Shown one piece after another: positions 5,388 to 8,904 of a stretch of DNA of 8,904 nucleotides. Both the position numbers and the translations under genes were made by a program. Each line of letters begins with the position of its first letter. The first letter of the stretch is position 1. The DNA lies in NCBI GenBank assembly GCA_965655625.1, contig CBFHHA010000058.1, positions 1-8,904 of the forward strand, written 5' to 3'. The notes beneath the pieces were generated by a model. It was not told the origin of the DNA. It saw only the letters and a program-made list of their open reading frames with translations, and did no database searches. The stretch comes from CAJJDF01 sp965655625 (GTDB lineage: Bacteria; Bacteroidota; Bacteroidia; Flavobacteriales_D; CAJJDF01).

Positions 5388-7922
5388 ATGGCAAGAGGGA
5401 AAATTATTCAAATAAATATTGACGAAGAAATGAAGTCAGCTTACATTGATTATTCAATGTCAGTAATTGTTTCAAGAGCACTACCGGATGTTCGAGATGG
5501 TTTAAAACCCGTTCACCGAAGAGTCCTTTATGGCATGTTAGATTTAGGAGTAACCGCGGGAAAAGCGCACAAGAAGTCTGCGAGAATTGTTGGGGAAGTT
5601 TTAGGTAAGTATCATCCACACGGAGACACTTCAGTTTACGATACAATGGTGCGTATGGCTCAAGATTGGTCTTTGCGTTACCCCTTGGTTGACGGTCAAG
5701 GTAACTTTGGGTCGATTGATGGAGATAATCCAGCAGCAATGAGGTACACCGAAGCAAGGTTGAGGAAAATTGCAGAAGAAATGTTGAATGATATCGACAA
5801 AGAAACGGTAGATTTTTCGCCAAACTTTGATGACTCATTAATGGAGCCGACCGTGCTCCCAACCAAAATACCAGGTTTGTTGGTGAATGGAGGAAGTGGA
5901 ATTGCTGTAGGAATGGCAACAAACATGGCCCCTCACAACCTTTCGGAGACTGTGGATGCAACCATTGCTTACATTGACAACAGAGATATTGAGATTTCGG
6001 AATTGATGGAGCATGTAAAAGCACCTGATTTCCCTACTGGAGGTATTATTTATGGTTACGAAGGCGTAAAGCAAGCTTTTGAAACAGGAAGAGGACGAAT
6101 TGTGATGAGGGCGAAAGCTTCTATCGAGGAGATAAGAGAAGGAAGAGAGGCTATTATTGTGACTGAAATCCCTTACCAAGTGAATAAGGGAGATATGATT
6201 AAGAAAACTGCTGATCTCGTAAATGATGAAAAAATCACGGGTATTTCTGATATAAGAGATGAATCTGATAGAAACGGAATGCGTATTGTTTATGAATTAA
6301 AAAGAGATGCAATACCAAATGTCGTTTTAAATAAATTGTTTAAATTCACCGCTCTACAAACTTCATTTTCAGTAAATAATATCTGTTTAGTAGATGGAAG
6401 GCCTGAGCTTTTGAACTTAAAACAACTGATCCATTACTTCGTAGAGCACAGACATGAAGTTGTTATCAGAAGAACGAAGTTTGAACTAAGAAAAGCAGAA
6501 GAAAGAGCCCATATTTTAGAAGGATTAATCATTGCTTCGGATAATATTGATGAAGTAATTAAATTAATTAGAGCATCGAAAAGTCCCGATGAGGCGAGAG
6601 ACAAATTAATTGAAAGATTTAATCTGTCAGAAATTCAATCTCGTGCCATTGTTGAAATGAGATTGAGGCAACTTACAGGGCTTGAGCAAGACAAATTGAG
6701 AGCTGAGTACGATGAGTTGATGAAAACAATCGCAGGACTAAAAGAAATTCTTGAAAATGAAGACAAGAGAATGTCAATCATCAAGGAAGAATTAGCACAG
6801 ATAAAAGATAAATACGGAGATGCACGTAGATCGGTGATTGAATATTCTGCAAACGAAATGAAAATCGAAGATTTGATTCCTGACAACGAAGTAGTGGTTA
6901 CTATTTCTCATGCGGGATACATCAAAAGAACTTCATTGTCAGAATACAGAGTTCAAAATAGAGGTGGAGTTGGGTCCAAAGGAAGTCAAACAAGAGACAA
7001 GGATTTTATACAAGAACTTTTTGTAGCGACTAACCACAATTATTTATTGGTATTCACTGAAAAAGGTAAATGTTTTTGGATGAGAGTCTTTGAGATTCCT
7101 GAAGGAGGAAAAACATCGAAAGGAAGAGCGATTCAAAATTTGATTAATATAGAGCAGGATGATAAGGTAATGGCTTACATCAATACGCAAGATTTAAAGG
7201 ATGAAGATTACATCAAGAATAACTTCATTATTATGTGTACCAAGAAAGGGGTGATAAAGAAAACCTCGTTGGAATCCTATTCTAGACCAAGAACCAATGG
7301 TATTAATGCAATCACAATCCGTGAAGATGACCAGTTATTAGAAGCAAAAATCACAAACGGAACAAGTGAAATTATGATGGCTCTCAAATCTGGAAAAGCT
7401 ATTCGATTCAACGAACAAGACGTTCGTTCGATGGGAAGAACAGCTTCAGGTGTAAGAGGAATAAGACTGACAGACGAGAAGAAAGATGAAGTAGTTGGAA
7501 TGATATGTGTGGAGGATGAAACAGCGAATGTGATGGTTGTGTCTGAAAATGGATATGGTAAACGTTCTGTTATCTCTGATTACCGAATTACAAAAAGAGG
7601 AGGGAAGGGAGTGAAAACCATCAACATAAGTGAAAAAACTGGCCAGCTGATTTCGATTAAAAATGTGGTAGATGAAGACGATTTGATGATTATTAACAAA
7701 TCAGGAATTGTGATAAGACTGAAGATTTCTGGTCTTAGAGTAATGGGAAGAGCTACCCAAGGAGTAAGACTAATCAACTTAAAAGGAAATGATACAATAG
7801 CAGCAGTGGCAAAAATTGTAGGTGGAGGAGAAGAGGACGAAGAAGCAGATGAAGTGGTTGATTTATCAGGTACACCACTAGAAGGTGATGATTCTCCAGT
7901 AATGGATGACTCCGAAGAATAA
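5388..7922 (+). CDS. gyrA: DNA gyrase subunit A
   Basis: This 844-residue protein is the breakage-reunion subunit of DNA gyrase (A2B2 with GyrB), which adds negative supercoils using ATP. The N-terminal winged-helix and tower core (about 1-480) has the catalytic Tyr at 120 in AMRYTEARL, with Arg119 before it. The quinolone-region segment HPHGDTSVYDT has Thr81 and Asp85 at the positions of E. coli Ser83 and Asp87. The coiled coil and C-gate lie at about 350-475. The C-terminal propeller (about 490-810) has the GyrA-box position QNRGGVG at 523-529, and a second, closer match TKRGGKG at 735-741. The tail (about 814-844) is strongly acidic, a feature known in some gyrases to tune DNA wrapping. 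A propeller with box-like motifs and the segment VATNHNYLLVFTEKGKCFW favour GyrA over ParC. A stop codon directly before ATG 5388 fixes the start. gyrB is not present. The gene has its own terminator. Confidence 0.97.
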   Translation: MARGKIIQINIDEEMKSAYIDYSMSVIVSRALPDVRDGLKPVHRRVLYGMLDLGVTAGKAHKKSARIVGEVLGKYHPHGDTSVYDTMVRMAQDWSLRYPLVDGQGNFGSIDGDNPAAMRYTEARLRKIAEEMLNDIDKETVDFSPNFDDSLMEPTVLPTKIPGLLVNGGSGIAVGMATNMAPHNLSETVDATIAYIDNRDIEISELMEHVKAPDFPTGGIIYGYEGVKQAFETGRGRIVMRAKASIEEIREGREAIIVTEIPYQVNKGDMIKKTADLVNDEKITGISDIRDESDRNGMRIVYELKRDAIPNVVLNKLFKFTALQTSFSVNNICLVDGRPELLNLKQLIHYFVEHRHEVVIRRTKFELRKAEERAHILEGLIIASDNIDEVIKLIRASKSPDEARDKLIERFNLSEIQSRAIVEMRLRQLTGLEQDKLRAEYDELMKTIAGLKEILENEDKRMSIIKEELAQIKDKYGDARRSVIEYSANEMKIEDLIPDNEVVVTISHAGYIKRTSLSEYRVQNRGGVGSKGSQTRDKDFIQELFVATNHNYLLVFTEKGKCFWMRVFEIPEGGKTSKGRAIQNLINIEQDDKVMAYINTQDLKDEDYIKNNFIIMCTKKGVIKKTSLESYSRPRTNGINAITIREDDQLLEAKITNGTSEIMMALKSGKAIRFNEQDVRSMGRTASGVRGIRLTDEKKDEVVGMICVEDETANVMVVSENGYGKRSVISDYRITKRGGKGVKTINISEKTGQLISIKNVVDEDDLMIINKSGIVIRLKISGLRVMGRATQGVRLINLKGNDTIAAVAKIVGGGEEDEEADEVVDLSGTPLEGDDSPVMDDSEE

Positions 7923-7941
7923 AGTACATTTTTTCAACCGT

Positions 7942-7973
7942 AAGGCTTGTTTCTAAGGAAACAAGCCTTTTTT
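7942..7973 (+). terminator. Rho-independent terminator of gyrA
   Basis: A perfect 12-bp stem (7942-7953 with 7958-7969) with a 4-base loop TAAG is followed by a T run ending at 7973. It begins 19 bases after the gyrA stop. It should separate gyrA from the TPR gene. Confidence 0.95.
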
Positions 7974-8031
7974 GTTGAAGTCAAATTTTGCAAGGAAATG
8001 GAAACATTGTTATATTTGTTGAGAGTCAAAT
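7974..8031 (+). repeat. Near-perfect direct repeat flanking the promoter of the TPR gene
   Basis: GTTGAAGTCAAAT (7974-7986) recurs as GTTGAGAGTCAAAT (8018-8031), identical except for one extra G. The shared AGTCAAAT cores are 45 bp apart. The first copy touches the -33 element and the second begins at the last base of the -7 element and covers the likely start site. The placement would suit a pair of regulator sites. No regulator is known, and chance in an AT-rich gap is possible. Confidence 0.45.
7986..8018 (+). promoter_or_regulatory. Bacteroidota-type promoter of the TPR gene
   Basis: TTTTG (7986-7990) is followed after 20 bases by TATATTTG (8011-8018), a full match to the -7 element TAnnTTTG with the usual spacing. 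It lies just past the gyrA terminator. Transcription would begin near 8024, leaving a leader of about 120 bases. A second weaker site, AACATTTG (8107-8114) with TTG 23 bases upstream of it (8081-8083), could give a shorter leader. Confidence 0.65.
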
Positions 8032-8144
8032 AGGTTAAATATTTCATAATCTGAAACTGTGGAGGTTTTTGGCAACATTCTTGAATAAAACTTTATGAAA
8101 TCGTTCAACATTTGCATCTAATAAATAAAACTAATAAAACGACC

Positions 8145-8904
8145 ATGAAAAAGAATTTAGTAATTGTAACTATGATAATGGGAACTGCAGTTGTAGGATT
8201 TTCACAAAAGAAAAATGTGACTTCAGCGATCATGCTCGCAAAGAAGAATCAGTTTGTGAAAGCTAAACCCTACATTGATAAGGCAATTGAAAACGAAGAC
8301 ACACGAACCAACGCTAAAACTTGGAGCTGGAAGGCTGCAATTTATGCAGGAATTGCGGGAATGAAATCAGAAGAGGCTATGAAAATTAAAGAATCTATGG
8401 ATGTTTCGGCAGAAGTAGTAAATGCTTTGATAAAAACGAAAGAGTACGACAAGAAGGGATACTACAAAAATGATTTAAGAAAAATCGCTGGTCCCATGTA
8501 TAATGGCAGCCTGAATGGTGGGATTGAAGCATATAACAGTCAAGACTATAAGAAGGCTTTTGACAATTTTACCGCTTCACAAGTATATGGAGATATTATT
8601 GGTTTAGTAGATACAATTGGCGCTTATAATGCAGGAATGTCTGCAGTTTTGATTGAAAATTATGAAGCCGCTGAATTAAACTACAAGAAGTGTATAGAAT
8701 ACGGATACGGTGGAGCCGATGTGTATTTGAAGTTGGCTGATGCATACAAGAAAATGGGTGCAAGGGAAAAAGCAAATGCTACTATTGCTGAAGCAAAAAC
8801 AAAGTTCAAAGGAGATCCTGCTGTCATTTTAAATGAAGCACAAATATTTGCTGATAAAAAGGAGTATGACAAAGCAAAAGCCTCGTTAGAAGATGCTTTA
8901 AAAA
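8145..8904 (+). CDS. Secreted TPR-like repeat protein (3' end beyond window)
   Basis: At least 253 residues are read without a stop to the right edge, so the gene is incomplete and its full length unknown. Residues 1-20 form a signal peptide: Lys2-Lys3, a hydrophobic core, then GFS before Gln21. Cleavage before Gln21 would leave an N-terminal Gln; there is no lipobox Cys, so export to the periplasm or beyond is expected. The mature part is helical and resembles degenerate tetratricopeptide repeats, at about 23-56, 124-155, 159-190, 191-223 and 226 to the edge. Typical pieces are ENYEAAELNYKKCIE, DVYLKLADAYKKMG and KKEYDKAKASLEDAL. TPRs bind other proteins; no enzyme domain is seen and the specific job is unknown. 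ATG at 8145 is preceded by an A-rich leader without a Shine-Dalgarno sequence. It has its own promoter after the gyrA terminator, so a role in gyrase function is not implied by co-transcription. Confidence 0.85.
   Translation, partial: MKKNLVIVTMIMGTAVVGFSQKKNVTSAIMLAKKNQFVKAKPYIDKAIENEDTRTNAKTWSWKAAIYAGIAGMKSEEAMKIKESMDVSAEVVNALIKTKEYDKKGYYKNDLRKIAGPMYNGSLNGGIEAYNSQDYKKAFDNFTASQVYGDIIGLVDTIGAYNAGMSAVLIENYEAAELNYKKCIEYGYGGADVYLKLADAYKKMGAREKANATIAEAKTKFKGDPAVILNEAQIFADKKEYDKAKASLEDALK

Noticed and set aside
5404..6024. A 206-codon minus-strand open frame opposite gyrA
   Set aside because: It overlaps the conserved GyrA core on the other strand; the composition is that of a shadow frame and no family is recognised.
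1..8904. A new defence, mobile or biosynthetic system
   Set aside because: All long genes are recognised housekeeping genes (topB, clpC, gyrA) or an exported repeat protein. There are no integrases, transposases, terminal repeats, tRNA genes, CRISPR-like spaced repeats or unknown gene clusters.

Overview
The window is an ordinary-looking chromosomal segment from a member of the Bacteroidota, most likely a flavobacterium-type organism. The evidence is an AT-rich composition, genes with no Shine-Dalgarno sequence but A/T-rich leaders, promoters that fit the Bacteroidota pattern (TTTG at -33 and TAnnTTTG at -7), and proteins whose wording matches that phylum. Examples are a ClpC with a Ser/Gly-rich linker, a GyrA with a long acidic tail, and a secreted protein whose predicted mature form starts with Gln. 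Species cannot be told from this sequence.

Layout from left to right. Positions 1-172 hold a clear terminator hairpin at the very left edge and otherwise no gene. topB (DNA topoisomerase III, minus strand, 173-2479) starts from a TTG codon. A strong minus-strand terminator at 2531-2564 separates it from clpC (2588-5140, minus), the AAA+ unfoldase of the Clp protease. A 247-bp divergent gap (5141-5387) carries the promoters for clpC (leftward) and gyrA (5388-7922, plus), the DNA gyrase A subunit. gyrA ends in a 12-bp perfect-stem terminator. A 222-bp gap then holds a textbook Bacteroidota promoter flanked by a near-perfect direct repeat. It drives a secreted TPR-type repeat protein (8145 to beyond the right edge, incomplete).

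Functionally the window joins two topology enzymes (TopB, strand passage and decatenation of single strands; GyrA, negative supercoiling) with a protein quality-control ATPase and an exported repeat protein. Each gene is bounded by its own terminator or promoter, so I read them as separate transcription units rather than one operon. From memory, the clpC / gyrA / TPR-protein order recurs in flavobacteria, but this was not checked.

I see no defence system, CRISPR array, mobile element, RNA gene or unknown gene cluster. The points worth a second look are small. They are an A10 coding run in topB placed just before the zinc-finger domain, a toprim DxDxE motif with its middle Asp replaced by Gly, a GyrA whose normal GyrA-box is weak while a better match sits late in the C-terminal propeller, and the repeat-flanked promoter before the TPR gene.
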